Shown: in pieces, positions 40,856 to 51,048 of the stretch
Numbering within the stretch: position 1 is the first letter of the stretch
Layout: each line of letters starts with the position of its first letter
Source: Alicyclobacillus sacchari
GTDB lineage: Bacteria; Bacillota; Bacilli; Alicyclobacillales; Alicyclobacillaceae
DNA: 61,368 bases
Assembly: GCF_004366795.1 (NCBI RefSeq)
Contig: NZ_SORF01000013.1
Span: 1-61,368 of the forward strand
Direction of reading: 5' to 3'
Position numbers and translations under genes: made by a program
The notes under the pieces: model-generated
Told to the model about the DNA's origin: nothing
What the model saw: the letters and a program-made list of their open reading frames with translations, nothing else
Database searches by the model: none

Positions 40856-40890
40856 GAATCGTGATCGAGCGGGCAAAGGAGTGAATCTTG

Positions 40891-41250
40891 GTGATTACGA
40901 AGGTGAATCGCAACGAAGCGCGCAAGCGGCGCCATGTTCGTGTGCGTGCGCGCGTTTCCGGCACGCCGGAGCGTCCGCGGTTGAATGTCTATCGTTCGAA
41001 CAAGCACATTTATGTGCAGTTGATCGACGATACGACTGGCCGCACGTTGACGAGCGCTTCGACGGCGGAAAAGGGCTACGAAGGCAACGGCGGCAACGTG
41101 GAAGCGGCTCGCAAGGTTGGACAGTTGATTGCGGAACGTTCGCTTGCGAAGGGATACAAGGCAGTTGTGTTCGATCGCGGCGGTTATCTCTATCACGGGC
41201 GCATTCAGGCGTTGGCTGATGCGGCGCGTGAGGCAGGTCTCGAGTTCTAA
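40891..41250 (+). CDS. rplR: 50S ribosomal protein L18
   Basis: L18 binds 5S rRNA. The 119 residues contain [25 protein letters not shown] and end [11 protein letters not shown] 40891 is 9 nt from AAAGGAG and gives [12 protein letters not shown] 40888 is also possible. Confidence 0.94.
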   Translation: MITKVNRNEARKRRHVRVRARVSGTPERPRLNVYRSNKHIYVQLIDDTTGRTLTSASTAEKGYEGNGGNVEAARKVGQLIAERSLAKGYKAVVFDRGGYLYHGRIQALADAAREAGLEF

Positions 41251-41271
41251 TTTAGAGAGGAAGGTGTTCAC

Positions 41272-41769
41272 GTGCGCATAGATCCGAATCAGCTCGAACT
41301 CACCGAGCGCGTGGTTCATGTGAATCGCGTTGCGAAGGTCGTCAAGGGTGGTCGTCGTTTCTCGTTCTCCGCGTTGGTCGTCGTCGGTGACGGCAATGGC
41401 TACGTCGGTGCCGGACTGGGTAAGGCGCAGGAAGTTCCTGATGCCATCCGCAAGGCAATCGACGACGCAAAGAAGCATTTGATTCACGTCCCTATGAAGC
41501 GCACCACAATTCCACATGAGGCTTTGGGGCGTTTTGGTGCAGGCCAGGTACTCATCAAGCCAGCTCCGACTGGGAGCGGTGTAATTGCCGGCGGCCCTGC
41601 GCGCGCGGTATTGGAATTGGCAGGGATTAAGGACATCGTGACAAAGTCGCTTGGGTCGAACAACCCCATCAACATGGTGCATGCGACGCTCGATGCGTTG
41701 AAGCAGTTGAAGCGTGCTGACGAAGTGGCACGTTTGCGCGGTAAGTCGTTGGAAGAGATTCTGGGATAA
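41272..41769 (+). CDS. rpsE: 30S ribosomal protein S5
   Basis: S5 lies by the decoding site and mRNA entry. The 165 residues contain [21 protein letters not shown] and [20 protein letters not shown]. The spectinomycin-related loop appears ordinary. GTG start after AGAGAGGAAGG. Confidence 0.96.
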   Translation: MRIDPNQLELTERVVHVNRVAKVVKGGRRFSFSALVVVGDGNGYVGAGLGKAQEVPDAIRKAIDDAKKHLIHVPMKRTTIPHEALGRFGAGQVLIKPAPTGSGVIAGGPARAVLELAGIKDIVTKSLGSNNPINMVHATLDALKQLKRADEVARLRGKSLEEILG

Positions 41770-41782
41770 GGAGGCGTACAAC

Positions 41783-41971
41783 GTGGCAAAAAAGCTGGCG
41801 ATCACGCTGAAGAAAAGCCCCTTTGGGCGCCCAGAGAATCAGCGCAAGACCGCAGCTGCGCTGGGATTGCGCAAGCTGCAGCAGACGGTGGTCCGCGAGG
41901 ACACCCCGGTCATCCGTGGCATGATTAACCGCATCAGCCATCTGGTCGATGTGGTCGAGCAAGACGCGTAA
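41783..41971 (+). CDS. rpmD: 50S ribosomal protein L30
   Basis: The 62-residue protein shows the L30 core [20 protein letters not shown] and ends [17 protein letters not shown]. Start is GTG 41783 after TAAGGAGGC; an in-frame start at 41714 lies inside rpsE. Confidence 0.94.
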   Translation: MAKKLAITLKKSPFGRPENQRKTAAALGLRKLQQTVVREDTPVIRGMINRISHLVDVVEQDA

Positions 41972-41993
41972 ATCGCGAAGGAGGTGTACGTAG

Positions 41994-42437
41994 ATGCAGT
42001 TGCACGAGTTGAAGGCGCAGCCGGGGGCACGGCGCAGCAAGAAACGCGTGGGCCGTGGGACGAGTTCCGGTCATGGTAAGACGTCTACACGTGGTCATAA
42101 GGGTCAATGGGCCCGTTCCGGCGGTGGCGTTCGCATCGGCTTTGAAGGTGGGCAGACGCCGTTGTTCCGCCGCCTTCCGAAGCGCGGATTTAACAATAGC
42201 CGCTTTGCCAAGGTATATGCGACGGTGAACGTGGAGGCCTTGAATGACTTCCCGGCAGATACGGTGGTAACACCCGAATTGTTGCTCGAGCAGCGTTTGA
42301 TCCGCGAGTCTTTGGACGGTTTGAAGGTTCTTGGCACCGGTGAGTTGCAGGTGAAGTTGACGGTGAAGGCGCACGCGTTTTCGGCTGCGGCGAAGGAGAA
42401 GATTGAAGCCGCAGGCGGAACCGTCGAGGTGATTTGA
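41994..42437 (+). CDS. rplO: 50S ribosomal protein L15
   Basis: L15 is a late-assembly 50S protein. The 147 residues begin [22 protein letters not shown], with [20 protein letters not shown]. The gene is only 1 nt from secY, so translation is probably coupled. Confidence 0.96.
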   Translation: MQLHELKAQPGARRSKKRVGRGTSSGHGKTSTRGHKGQWARSGGGVRIGFEGGQTPLFRRLPKRGFNNSRFAKVYATVNVEALNDFPADTVVTPELLLEQRLIRESLDGLKVLGTGELQVKLTVKAHAFSAAAKEKIEAAGGTVEVI

Positions 42438-42438
42438 C

Positions 42439-43734
42439 GTGTTGCAGGCCATTGCGAATCTGTGGCGCCTCAAGCACCTTCGCAATCGGATTTTGTTTAC
42501 GCTGATGGTTCTTGCCGTTTATCGGATTGGCACCTACATTCCGGTACCCGGTATGAATGTCAGTGCCTTGAATGCTGGACAGGGCAATAATGCATTGTTC
42601 AGTTTGTTAAACATGTTTTCCGGGGGCGCTTTTTATCGCTTCTCGATTTTCGCGATGAGTGTGACGCCGTACATTACGGCGTCGATCATCGTCCAATTGC
42701 TGCAGTCCGGCGTCATTCCTCGTTTCGAGGAGTGGCAAAAGGAAGGTGAGTCGGGCCGTCAACGGTTGACACAAGTGACGCGGTATCTCACCGTCGGCTT
42801 GGGCTGCTTACAGGCGATTGGGTTTACCTACATGTTTGCTCGTTCTGGCCTGCTTCTGCCAAGTGCGAACAATGTTTGGTCGTATATCGTGATCGTTGTG
42901 ACGTTGACCGCCGGTGATACGTTACTGATGTGGTTCGGTGAAATGATCACCGAAAAGGGCGTAGGCAACGGCATCTCACTTCTGATTTTCGTCGGTATTC
43001 TGTCGCGCTTCTCGACCCTCGGGCAGGAGGTATACTCGAGCTGGTTCATGGGGCAGTCGAATCACCTGTTTCTTGCGATCCTGAAGACGGTGCTCCTGAT
43101 TGCAGGTATCGTGGTGATCTTTGGGCTCATCGTGTTGGTACAGCAGGCTGAGCGGAAGGTACCGATCCAGTATGCGAAGCGAGTTGTTGGACGGACGGTG
43201 TATAGCGGCCAGCAGTCCTACATTCCCATCAAGGTGATTGCAGCCGGCGTGATTCCCGTAATCTTCGCTGTTTCGCTGCTCATTTTGCCATATACGATAG
43301 CCTCGTATTTTCAATCGCATCATTGGGCGGCTTTCATCCTTCGCTACCTCAGTCCGCAGACTGCCTGGTACATGGCTCTGGAAGTCCTCTTAATCATCGT
43401 GTTTTCGTTCTTCTACACGCATGTGCAAATCAATCCGCAGCAATTGGCCGAGCAATTGCAGAAGCATGCGGGGTTCATTCCGGGTGTGCGTCCGGGGCGC
43501 GATACGGAGATGTATATCGTCAAGGTCATCAATCGAATCACTGTTTTTGGTTCGGTGTTTTTGGGCGTAATCTCCATCCTGCCTTTCTTGCTGCTGGGGG
43601 CCATCAACTTGACCGATTACAACATCCAGGGAACGTCGCTGATTATCTTGGTCGGCGTAGCGTTGCAGACGATGCAGCAGATGGAAGGGCAATTGTTGCA
43701 GCGCCAGTATCGAGGCTTTTTGCGGGAATCGTGA
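42439..43734 (+). CDS. secY: Preprotein translocase subunit SecY
   Basis: SecY is the membrane channel of the Sec pathway. The 431 residues have about ten hydrophobic helices. Family features are YRIGTYIPVPG near residue 28, the MFSGGAFYRFSIFAMSVTPYI plug/TM2 region, and cytoplasmic loops with RFEEWQKEGESGRQRLTQ and the QAERKVPIQYAKRV loop. Start is GTG 42439. Confidence 0.96.
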   Translation: MLQAIANLWRLKHLRNRILFTLMVLAVYRIGTYIPVPGMNVSALNAGQGNNALFSLLNMFSGGAFYRFSIFAMSVTPYITASIIVQLLQSGVIPRFEEWQKEGESGRQRLTQVTRYLTVGLGCLQAIGFTYMFARSGLLLPSANNVWSYIVIVVTLTAGDTLLMWFGEMITEKGVGNGISLLIFVGILSRFSTLGQEVYSSWFMGQSNHLFLAILKTVLLIAGIVVIFGLIVLVQQAERKVPIQYAKRVVGRTVYSGQQSYIPIKVIAAGVIPVIFAVSLLILPYTIASYFQSHHWAAFILRYLSPQTAWYMALEVLLIIVFSFFYTHVQINPQQLAEQLQKHAGFIPGVRPGRDTEMYIVKVINRITVFGSVFLGVISILPFLLLGAINLTDYNIQGTSLIILVGVALQTMQQMEGQLLQRQYRGFLRES

Positions 43735-43768
43735 GAAGAACGCTGTCCAGGGCGGTGGTTGGCGTTGA

Positions 43769-44446
<678 letters not shown>

Positions 44447-44457
44447 GGGTTCAAGCG

Positions 44458-44779
44458 ATGAGCGTACCTCGGGAATTGCCGCCTCTTGGTTCTCTCGTCG
44501 AAGTGATGCAGGGGCGCGACGCCGGACTCGTGGCGGTGGTTATCGGACACTTGGAGGATCGTTTTATTCTCGTCGCGGACGGAAGTGTTCGCCGTGCCGA
44601 TAGACCGAAGAAGAAGAATGTCCTCCACGTACGGCGATTGTCGCACATCGCCAGCGAAGTCGAAGAAAAACTTCGCATCGATGGCAAAGTGACGAATGCG
44701 TTGTTGCGTCACACGGTCAGAATGTTTCTGGAAGAACGTCTGGCAGCAGCGAACCAACGTGATCAAGGAGGGGCGTTCC

Positions 44780-44793
<14 letters not shown>
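44458..44793 (+). CDS. KOW-domain RNA-binding protein (L14e-like)
   Basis: This 111-residue protein has an N-terminal KOW-like segment ([21 protein letters not shown]) and a basic region [17 protein letters not shown], as in L14e-like proteins found before infA in many Bacillota. The C-terminal 40 residues appear helical. Function is not established; ribosome or RNA binding is inferred. Start ATG 44458 follows AGGTGAGGG by 8 nt, and the end overlaps infA by 14 nt. Confidence 0.8.
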
Positions 44794-45173
<380 letters not shown>

Positions 45174-45180
<7 letters not shown>

Positions 45181-45408
45181 GTTTGTCGCACGGTGCTTTT
45201 TGATAGATGTGCTGTTAGAACATATCGCGTTTCCTAGGTGTTATCACGAAGGCAGCGCGGCTGTTTCCTTGTGTACACGTCCGGAGGTGCGCCTGTCGCC
45301 CGTCTGTCGATGGTGCAGAGGGACTGTCTTCGTGTTTCCATAAAGTCTGCCTTTGGCTTGTCCAAAGACAATGTATCTGTAGTTCAAACGTGGAGGTGGA
45401 GTCTTTAC
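45174..45408 (+). other. 235-nt structured leader before rpsM
   Basis: No gene is supported here. The stretch is unusually long for this tight cluster. It carries a CTTTGG-CTTGT-CCAAAG hairpin at 45351-45367 close to rpsM, and the rpmJ-end hairpin at its left edge. No clear SigA promoter was found. A leader RNA regulating rpsM is possible but unproven. Confidence 0.45.
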
Positions 45409-45777
45409 ATGGCACGTATTGCCGGTGTCGATTTGCCGCGCGACAAGCGCGTCGAAGTCGGATTGACCTATATTTTTGGCATCGGCCGGACGACCGCCAA
45501 TCAGATTTTGGCGACGACCGGTATTGATCCGAACCGTCGAGTGAAGGACCTTACGGAAGAAGAAGTCGTGCGGTTGCGCGATGAAATTGAACGTTCGCAC
45601 AAGGTTGAGGGCGATCTCCGCCGTGAAATCGCGCTGAACATCAAGCGCCTGACCGAAATTGGCTGCTATCGTGGCATTCGTCATCGTCGTGGTTTGCCGG
45701 TTCGCGGGCAGCGCACGAAGACCAATGCTCGTACACGCAAGGGTCCGCGCCGTACCGTCGCAGGTAAGAAGAAGTAA
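45409..45777 (+). CDS. rpsM: 30S ribosomal protein S13
   Basis: S13 contacts the 50S and tRNA. The 122 residues begin [27 protein letters not shown] and end with the basic tail [20 protein letters not shown]. Start is ATG 45409 with GGAGGTGG upstream; the longer frame from 45238 covers the leader. Confidence 0.96.
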   Translation: MARIAGVDLPRDKRVEVGLTYIFGIGRTTANQILATTGIDPNRRVKDLTEEEVVRLRDEIERSHKVEGDLRREIALNIKRLTEIGCYRGIRHRRGLPVRGQRTKTNARTRKGPRRTVAGKKK

Positions 45778-45797
45778 TCTTTCAGGGGGTGTAATTG

Positions 45798-46211
45798 TTG
45801 GCGAAAGTGAAGCAACGTCGTGGGGCGGGCTCCACAGCGCGTCCGCGTCGTCGTGATCGAAAAAATGTGGAGGCTGGCGTCGCGCATATCCGTTCGACGT
45901 TCAACAATACGATTGTCAGCATCACGGATCCCAGCGGTGCTGTGATTTCTTGGTCGTCAGCTGGCAATGTCGGTTTTAAGGGCTCGCGTAAGAGCACACC
46001 GTATGCCGCGCAAATGGCTGCGGAAGCCGCTGCGCGCACGGCGATGGAACATGGTATGAAAACGGTGGAGGTCATGGTCAAGGGGCCCGGTGCTGGGCGT
46101 GAGGCTGCGATTCGCGCACTGCAAGCAGCGGGCTTGGAAGTTGCGGGTATCCGCGATGTCACACCGATTCCGCACAACGGTTGCCGCCCGCCAAAGCGCC
46201 GCCGTGTCTAA
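45798..46211 (+). CDS. rpsK: 30S ribosomal protein S11
   Basis: S11 forms the platform of the 30S. The 137 residues contain [19 protein letters not shown] and the C-terminal [22 protein letters not shown] 45798 is 6 nt from AGGGGGTG; TTG 45795 is next to it. Confidence 0.95.
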   Translation: MAKVKQRRGAGSTARPRRRDRKNVEAGVAHIRSTFNNTIVSITDPSGAVISWSSAGNVGFKGSRKSTPYAAQMAAEAAARTAMEHGMKTVEVMVKGPGAGREAAIRALQAAGLEVAGIRDVTPIPHNGCRPPKRRRV

Positions 46212-46267
46212 TCGGCGAGTGTAGGACTCCCGGGGCCTGTGTACCGTTCGGGCACAGTTAAACTCTT

Positions 46268-46292
46268 ACGGTGTGCTTTGTCACGCCGTTTT
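46268..46292 (+). terminator. Candidate attenuator before rpsD
   Basis: ACGGTGTG (46268-46275) pairs with CACGCCGT (46282-46289) over a 6-nt loop with one G-U pair, then TTT. It lies 44 nt before rpsD inside a 124-nt gap that also has CTGTG/CACAG stems. S4 represses its own message in B. subtilis and E. coli, so this could be an S4 leader, but no S4 site is proven. Confidence 0.5.
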
Positions 46293-46335
46293 ATGTGATA
46301 CGGGTATACAAGAAATTGGAGGTGTCAATCCTAGA

Positions 46336-46962
46336 ATGGCAAGATATACAGGGCCAGTGTGCCGTCTGTGCCGCCGCGAGGGTATTAAGTTGTACCTGAA
46401 AGGTGAGCGCTGCTTCAGTGAAAAGTGTGCCATCGATAAGCGGCCGTACGCACCTGGACAACATGGACAAGGTCGCAAGCGCAACTCGGAGTATGGCAGC
46501 CAGCTGCGCGAGAAGCAAAAGGCTCGCCGTTACTACGGAGTATTGGAAAGCCAGTTTGAGCGTTACTACGAAGAGGCTGCACGCCGTCGTGGGGTTACCG
46601 GTGAGACGTTGTTGTCCTTGTTGGAAAGCCGTCTGGACAACGTCGTCTATCGGCTGGGCTTCGCGGCTTCGCGCGCTGAAGCTCGTCAGATCGTACGCCA
46701 TGGTCATATCGAAGTGAACGGGCGTCGCGTCGATATTCCGTCGTTCCTCGCGCGCGAAGGTGACGTGATCGCTATTCGCGAAAAGAGCCGCGACAACGGC
46801 CGCATCAAGGAACTGGTGGAGAGCATCGGCAACCGCACCATCCCGGCATGGCTGCAACTCGACGTTGAGAAGTTGAGCGGTAAGGTTTTGCGCAAGCCGG
46901 AGCGCGAAGAGATCGACACGCCGGTCGCCGAGCAGATGATCGTCGAGTACTATTCGCGGTAA
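46336..46962 (+). CDS. rpsD: 30S ribosomal protein S4
   Basis: S4 nucleates 30S assembly. The 208 residues contain an N-terminal zinc-type site (CRLC, then C31 and C36 in CFSEKC) and the S4 RNA-binding domain [21 protein letters not shown]. In B. subtilis rpsD is elsewhere and lacks this placing; here it is between rpsK and rpoA, as in E. coli and many Clostridia. Start ATG 46336 is about 13 nt from GGAGG, a rather long spacing. Confidence 0.95.
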   Translation: MARYTGPVCRLCRREGIKLYLKGERCFSEKCAIDKRPYAPGQHGQGRKRNSEYGSQLREKQKARRYYGVLESQFERYYEEAARRRGVTGETLLSLLESRLDNVVYRLGFAASRAEARQIVRHGHIEVNGRRVDIPSFLAREGDVIAIREKSRDNGRIKELVESIGNRTIPAWLQLDVEKLSGKVLRKPEREEIDTPVAEQMIVEYYSR

Positions 46963-46974
46963 CCCTTAGCGCAG

Positions 46975-46995
46975 GCTGACCAGCTTCCGGTCAGC
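46975..46995 (+). other. Hairpin between rpsD and rpoA
   Basis: GCTGACC (46975-46981) and GGTCAGC (46989-46995) form a perfect 7-bp stem over a 7-nt loop. No T-run follows. It may be an mRNA processing or stability element. Confidence 0.4.
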
Positions 46996-47035
46996 TCCGA
47001 GCGTCGACTAGTACCACTCCCAAGGAGGATTAGGA

Positions 47036-47974
47036 ATGATTGAAATAGAGAAGCCGCGAATCGAGATTGTGGAACAAACCGAAGACTACGGCAAGTTCGT
47101 ATGCGAACCGCTGGAGCGCGGCTACGGCACGACGTTCGGCAATTCACTGCGGCGCATCCTGTTGTCCTCCATCCCGGGGGCTGCGGTGCGATCCGTCAAG
47201 ATTGAGGGCGTCCTTCACGAGTTCGCGACGATTCCTGGTGTGGTCGAGGATGTCACGGAAATCATTCTCAATCTCAAACGGCTCTCGCTGAAAATTCATT
47301 CCGACGAAGAGAAGATCCTTGTCATCGACGCCGATCGCCCTGGGGTTATCACTGCTGCGGACATTCGAGCCGATTCGGATGTGGACATCATGAATCCGGA
47401 TTTGCATATCGCGACCTTGACGGAGGGGGCGCGCGTGTACATGGAATTGCGTGCCGGCCGTGGTCGTGGATACGTGCCAGCGCATCGCAACAAGCCGGAA
47501 GAACAGGAAATTGGACTGATTCCAATCGACTCGCTGTACTCGCCAATCTCACGCGTCAACTTCTCTGTCGAGAATACGCGCGTGGGTCAGGTCACCGACT
47601 ACGACAAGCTGACGCTTGAAGTGTGGACGGATGGCAGCGTCGCGCCCGACGAGGCGGTGAGCGTCGGTGCGAAAATCCTGACGGATCACTTGATGCTTTT
47701 CGTCGGACTGACGGATCGTGGTAAGGACACTGACATGATGGTTGAGAAAGAGAGCGCCCAGAACGATCGCGTCCTTGATATGCCAATTGAGGAACTCGAC
47801 CTGTCGGTGCGTTCTTACAACTGCCTGAAGCGGGCTGGTATCAACACGGTTGCTGAACTGTGTGCCAAGTCCGAAGAAGAGATGATGAAAGTGAGAAATC
47901 TCGGGCGTAAATCGCTCGAGGAAGTCATTGAGAAGCTCGAGGGCTTAGGTTTGAGTCTGCGTCAAGAAGACTGA
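47036..47974 (+). CDS. rpoA: DNA-directed RNA polymerase subunit alpha
   Basis: The 312 residues contain the alpha N-terminal domain ([19 protein letters not shown]) for dimerisation and assembly, and the C-terminal domain with [16 protein letters not shown] and [13 protein letters not shown], which binds UP elements. AAGGAGG precedes the ATG. Confidence 0.97.
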   Translation: MIEIEKPRIEIVEQTEDYGKFVCEPLERGYGTTFGNSLRRILLSSIPGAAVRSVKIEGVLHEFATIPGVVEDVTEIILNLKRLSLKIHSDEEKILVIDADRPGVITAADIRADSDVDIMNPDLHIATLTEGARVYMELRAGRGRGYVPAHRNKPEEQEIGLIPIDSLYSPISRVNFSVENTRVGQVTDYDKLTLEVWTDGSVAPDEAVSVGAKILTDHLMLFVGLTDRGKDTDMMVEKESAQNDRVLDMPIEELDLSVRSYNCLKRAGINTVAELCAKSEEEMMKVRNLGRKSLEEVIEKLEGLGLSLRQED

Positions 47975-48022
47975 CTGCGCTCGCGATCGATGACGGATGA
48001 CGATTGAAGGAGGGATAACGGA

Positions 48023-48388
48023 ATGGCTTACCGCAAGTTAAATCGTACATCGTCGAGCCGGAAGGCTCTGTTCCGCAGCTTGGTGACGGATCTCGTGCTG
48101 TACGAGCGGATTCAGACGACGGAAGCGAAGGCCAAGGAGCTTCGGTCCATCGCGGAGAAGATGATCACGCTCGCGAAGCGTGGAGATCTTCACGCGCGTC
48201 GTTTGGTTGCGCAGTATGTGCGTCGCGAATCGTTGGGGCTGAACGGAGAAGGCCCGGACGCTATCCAGAAACTGTTCAGCGATATCGCACAGCGTTACCA
48301 GGATCGGAACGGTGGGTACACGCGTATCGTCAAGATCGGGCCTCGCCGCGGCGATGCTGCGCCGATGGTCGTCATCGAACTCGTTTGA
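48023..48388 (+). CDS. rplQ: 50S ribosomal protein L17
   Basis: L17 is at the tunnel exit. The 121 residues begin [20 protein letters not shown] and end with [27 protein letters not shown] precedes the ATG. The truA start overlaps its stop (TGATG). Confidence 0.96.
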   Translation: MAYRKLNRTSSSRKALFRSLVTDLVLYERIQTTEAKAKELRSIAEKMITLAKRGDLHARRLVAQYVRRESLGLNGEGPDAIQKLFSDIAQRYQDRNGGYTRIVKIGPRRGDAAPMVVIELV

Positions 48389-49194
48389 TGACCGATAGCA
48401 TTCGTGATAGCCGTGGGAACCGGATTCGCCTCGTCATCGCATATGATGGCGCCGGTTTTCACGGCTTTGCCCGTCAGGATGGTCTTCGAACGGTGCAAGG
48501 AACGCTTGAGGAAACGTTGACACGAATGCTTGGCACGCCCATTGAGGTGTATGGGTCTGGGCGCACGGATAAGGGCGTACATGCGCGGGCGCAAGTCGTT
48601 CATTTTGATGTACCGTACGGGCCTCCCGCAGAGCGGATGGTGCATGTGTTGCGGAGGCGCTTGCCGGCGGATGTGATGCCACTGTGGGCAGATCAGGTGG
48701 ACAATGACTTTCACGCTCGATTTTCCGTCGTCCGTAAAACGTATCGCTACACGTTGTATCGAGGTGCGATGCCCAATTTGTTTTTGTATCGTTTCAGTTG
48801 GCATGTTCCCGGGGAATTGTCGCTTTCGGCTATGCGAGAGGCGGCGGCGCACTTGGTGGGGCGCCACGATTTCTCGTCGTTTTGTGCAAGTTCAGCTTCA
48901 CAGGAAGACAAGGTGCGGACCATCTACCGGATCGACCTTGCTGGGGCAGACGACCAATTGGCGATTGAAGTCGAAGGAAACGGTTTTTTGCAGTACATGG
49001 TTCGGATCATCGTGGGCACGCTCGTGAAGGTGGGCGAGGGACGCGAGGTTGCGGATCGGATACCGGCGATCCTCGCGGCGAAGGATCGCAGCCAAGCGGG
49101 GGAGACGGCACCTCCACACGGCTTGTGTCTTTGGAACGTAGAATATCCGCCAGAGTATGGCGGAAAAGTTGTTGATCCAAGAGCAGATTTGTAA
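48388..49194 (+). CDS. truA: tRNA pseudouridine synthase A
   Basis: TruA converts uridines 38-40 of tRNA to pseudouridine. The 268 residues contain the catalytic aspartate in GSGRTDKGVHA, AYDGAGFHGF near the N-terminus, and FLQYMVRIIVGTLVKVG in the C-terminal half. ATG 48388 overlaps rplQ and has no strong ribosome-binding site, so reinitiation is likely. In B. subtilis the ecfA1-ecfA2-ecfT genes sit between rplQ and truA; here they are absent. Confidence 0.94.
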   Translation: MTDSIRDSRGNRIRLVIAYDGAGFHGFARQDGLRTVQGTLEETLTRMLGTPIEVYGSGRTDKGVHARAQVVHFDVPYGPPAERMVHVLRRRLPADVMPLWADQVDNDFHARFSVVRKTYRYTLYRGAMPNLFLYRFSWHVPGELSLSAMREAAAHLVGRHDFSSFCASSASQEDKVRTIYRIDLAGADDQLAIEVEGNGFLQYMVRIIVGTLVKVGEGREVADRIPAILAAKDRSQAGETAPPHGLCLWNVEYPPEYGGKVVDPRADL

Positions 49195-49200
49195 TAAAAT
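49172..49200 (+). promoter_or_regulatory. Promoter of rplM-rpsI
   Basis: TTGATC (49172-49177) and TAAAAT (49195-49200) are spaced by 17 bp within the end of truA. A start near 49207 would begin just before the L13 leader stem. Confidence 0.65.
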
Positions 49201-49206
49201 TGTGCA

Positions 49207-49262
49207 GGTATATTTGACCCACTGACTCCCCCGTTACGCCAGTTGGTCAAATTGAGGATCCG
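49207..49262 (+). promoter_or_regulatory. L13 leader candidate
   Basis: ATTTGACC (49212-49219) pairs with GGTCAAAT (49245-49252), and inside it ACTG (49221-49224) pairs with CAGT (49240-49243), closing a C-rich loop. The element lies just upstream of rplM where the Bacillota L13 leader is known. A covariance-model search would decide. Confidence 0.7.
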
Positions 49263-49274
49263 GAGGGAATCTGA

Positions 49275-49718
49275 ATGCGTACGACGTACATGGCAAAGCC
49301 TGGCGCGGTTGAGCGCAAGTGGTATGTCATTGACGCCGCTGGTTGGCGCGTGGGCCGTTTGGCTACACATATCGCGTCCATTCTGCGCGGCAAGCATAAA
49401 CCTGAATTTACACCGCACGTTGATACGGGAGATTTCGTAGTCGTCATCAACGCGGACAAGGTCGAGTTTACCGGTAAGAAGTTGCAAGACAAGAAGTACT
49501 ATCGCCACTCTGGCTATCCAGGTGGGTTGAAAGTGACAACAGCTCAGGACATGCTACAGAAATACCCAGAGCGCGTGTTGTATTACGCTGTTCGCGGTAT
49601 GCTGCCGCACAACTCCCTTGGCCGCGCTCAGTTGAAGAAGCTGAAGGTCTATGCGGGTCCAGAGCATCCGCATGCAGCTCAGCAACCGATTCCACTCGTA
49701 CCCGGTACGAAGGAATAA
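49275..49718 (+). CDS. rplM: 50S ribosomal protein L13
   Basis: L13 is an early 50S assembly protein. The 147 residues contain [37 protein letters not shown] and [18 protein letters not shown]. The ATG follows CGGAGGG. It forms an operon with rpsI. Confidence 0.96.
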   Translation: MRTTYMAKPGAVERKWYVIDAAGWRVGRLATHIASILRGKHKPEFTPHVDTGDFVVVINADKVEFTGKKLQDKKYYRHSGYPGGLKVTTAQDMLQKYPERVLYYAVRGMLPHNSLGRAQLKKLKVYAGPEHPHAAQQPIPLVPGTKE

Positions 49719-49733
49719 AGGAGGGACAGAACC

Positions 49734-50126
49734 TTGGCACGTTTGCAATACATGGCAACTGGACGCCGTAAGACGTCTGTCGCTCGCGTACGTCTTCTCC
49801 CGGGCGACGGCAATATCGTGGTAAACAAGCGTTCGATGGATGAGTATTTTGGTCTCGAGACGCTCAAGTTGATTGTCAAGCAGCCGCTGTTGTTGACGGA
49901 GACGCTCAGTCAGTATGATGTTTACGCCAACGTTTACGGTGGCGGTATCTCGGGACAGGCTGGCGCCATTCGTCACGGCATCGCGCGCGCGTTGTTGAAG
50001 GTAGATCCGGAGTTGCGTCCAACCTTGAAGAAGGCGGGGCTGTTGACGCGCGACGCACGCATGAAGGAACGTAAGAAATATGGCCTGAAGGCCGCTCGTC
50101 GGGCGCCGCAGTTCTCTAAGCGCTAA
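49734..50126 (+). CDS. rpsI: 30S ribosomal protein S9
   Basis: The C-terminal tail of S9 reaches the P-site tRNA. The 130 residues begin [19 protein letters not shown] and end with [17 protein letters not shown]. Start is TTG 49734 after AAAGGAGGG. A strong terminator follows. Confidence 0.96.
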   Translation: MARLQYMATGRRKTSVARVRLLPGDGNIVVNKRSMDEYFGLETLKLIVKQPLLLTETLSQYDVYANVYGGGISGQAGAIRHGIARALLKVDPELRPTLKKAGLLTRDARMKERKKYGLKAARRAPQFSKR

Positions 50127-50146
50127 TTGCATGGTATTGGGCTATG

Positions 50147-50182
50147 AGCTGTCTGCATGAAATACGTGCAGGCAGCTTTTTT
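50147..50182 (+). terminator. Terminator after rpsI
   Basis: AGCTGTCTGCA (50147-50157) pairs with TGCAGGCAGCT (50167-50177) over 9 nt, with one G-U pair, then TTTTT. Confidence 0.92.
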
Positions 50183-50207
50183 CGTTCCCTTATCGTTCAT
50201 GGTTTTG

Positions 50208-50225
50208 AGTTTGTCTGCACAAACT
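50208..50225 (+). promoter_or_regulatory. Inverted repeat upstream of cwlD
   Basis: AGTTTGT-CTGC-ACAAACT is a perfect 7-bp inverted repeat 38 nt before cwlD. It could be an operator; no regulator is identified. Confidence 0.4.
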
Positions 50226-50262
50226 GAGCAAAGCGACCATGTCTGACGAAGGGAGTACAAGG

Positions 50263-51027
50263 ATGTTCAATAAACAAAGACATCTGCCAGTGCTGATTGG
50301 CGCGATGGCGTGCATGATCTCCGCGTCTGCGGTAGTGCCGATGACGCAGGCGAGTGCATGGTTTCACAAACATGCGCATACTGTCAACAGTGAAACGGCT
50401 CCCTCAGGTATTGCCGGGAAGATCATCGTGGTGGATGCTGGGCATGGGGGTAAAGACTCGGGCGCCCGTGGGGTGGATGGGCTGCAGGAAAAGGACATCA
50501 CCTTGGCGGTCGCACAACGTTTGATTGCGTACCTGCACGAGGCGGGCGCGATCGTGGTACCCACGCGGACTACCGATGTCGATCTCGCCACGGATGAGGA
50601 CCGCGCAAATCGAAGGCGCCATCTGGGCGACTTGCGAGGGCGCATGAACGTGGTACGAAAACAGAAGATCGACGCGTTTGTCTCGATCCACTGCAATGCT
50701 GCACCAGCGGCGGACTGGCACGGTGCGCAAGTGCTTTATTTTGCGACCAACGATCACGCGAAGACGCTCGCGAGTCTCATGCAAGACGAATTCCGTGAGG
50801 AATTGTTACCGACCAAACGGGAGATCGAATCGAACCGCTCTTTATATCTATTGAAGCGGATCGGCGGCCCAACGGTGCTGGCGGAAATTGGTTTCCTCAC
50901 AAACCCGCAGGAGGCCATGGCGATGCGCACGCGTTCGTACCAGGATAAAGTAGCATTTGCGATGTATCAGGCATTGGTTCGGTATTTTAGCGATCCATCC
51001 GTAGGCAAGACGCCTCAGGAGTCGTAG
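50263..51027 (+). CDS. cwlD: N-acetylmuramoyl-L-alanine amidase CwlD
   Basis: CwlD removes stem peptides from muramic acid in spore cortex, on the way to muramic lactam, together with PdaA. The 254 residues start with a signal sequence (about 1-33, ending after QASA), then an Amidase_3 domain with zinc ligands H61, E76 and H143 and the catalytic E208 (in LAEIGFLTN). Start ATG 50263 with AAGGGAG 7 nt upstream; a start at 50239 has no such site. The gene context (gerD and pdaB nearby) supports a sporulation role. Confidence 0.93.
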   Translation: MFNKQRHLPVLIGAMACMISASAVVPMTQASAWFHKHAHTVNSETAPSGIAGKIIVVDAGHGGKDSGARGVDGLQEKDITLAVAQRLIAYLHEAGAIVVPTRTTDVDLATDEDRANRRRHLGDLRGRMNVVRKQKIDAFVSIHCNAAPAADWHGAQVLYFATNDHAKTLASLMQDEFREELLPTKREIESNRSLYLLKRIGGPTVLAEIGFLTNPQEAMAMRTRSYQDKVAFAMYQALVRYFSDPSVGKTPQES

Positions 51028-51048
51028 AGGGTCAAAGGGGGCGGGGAT

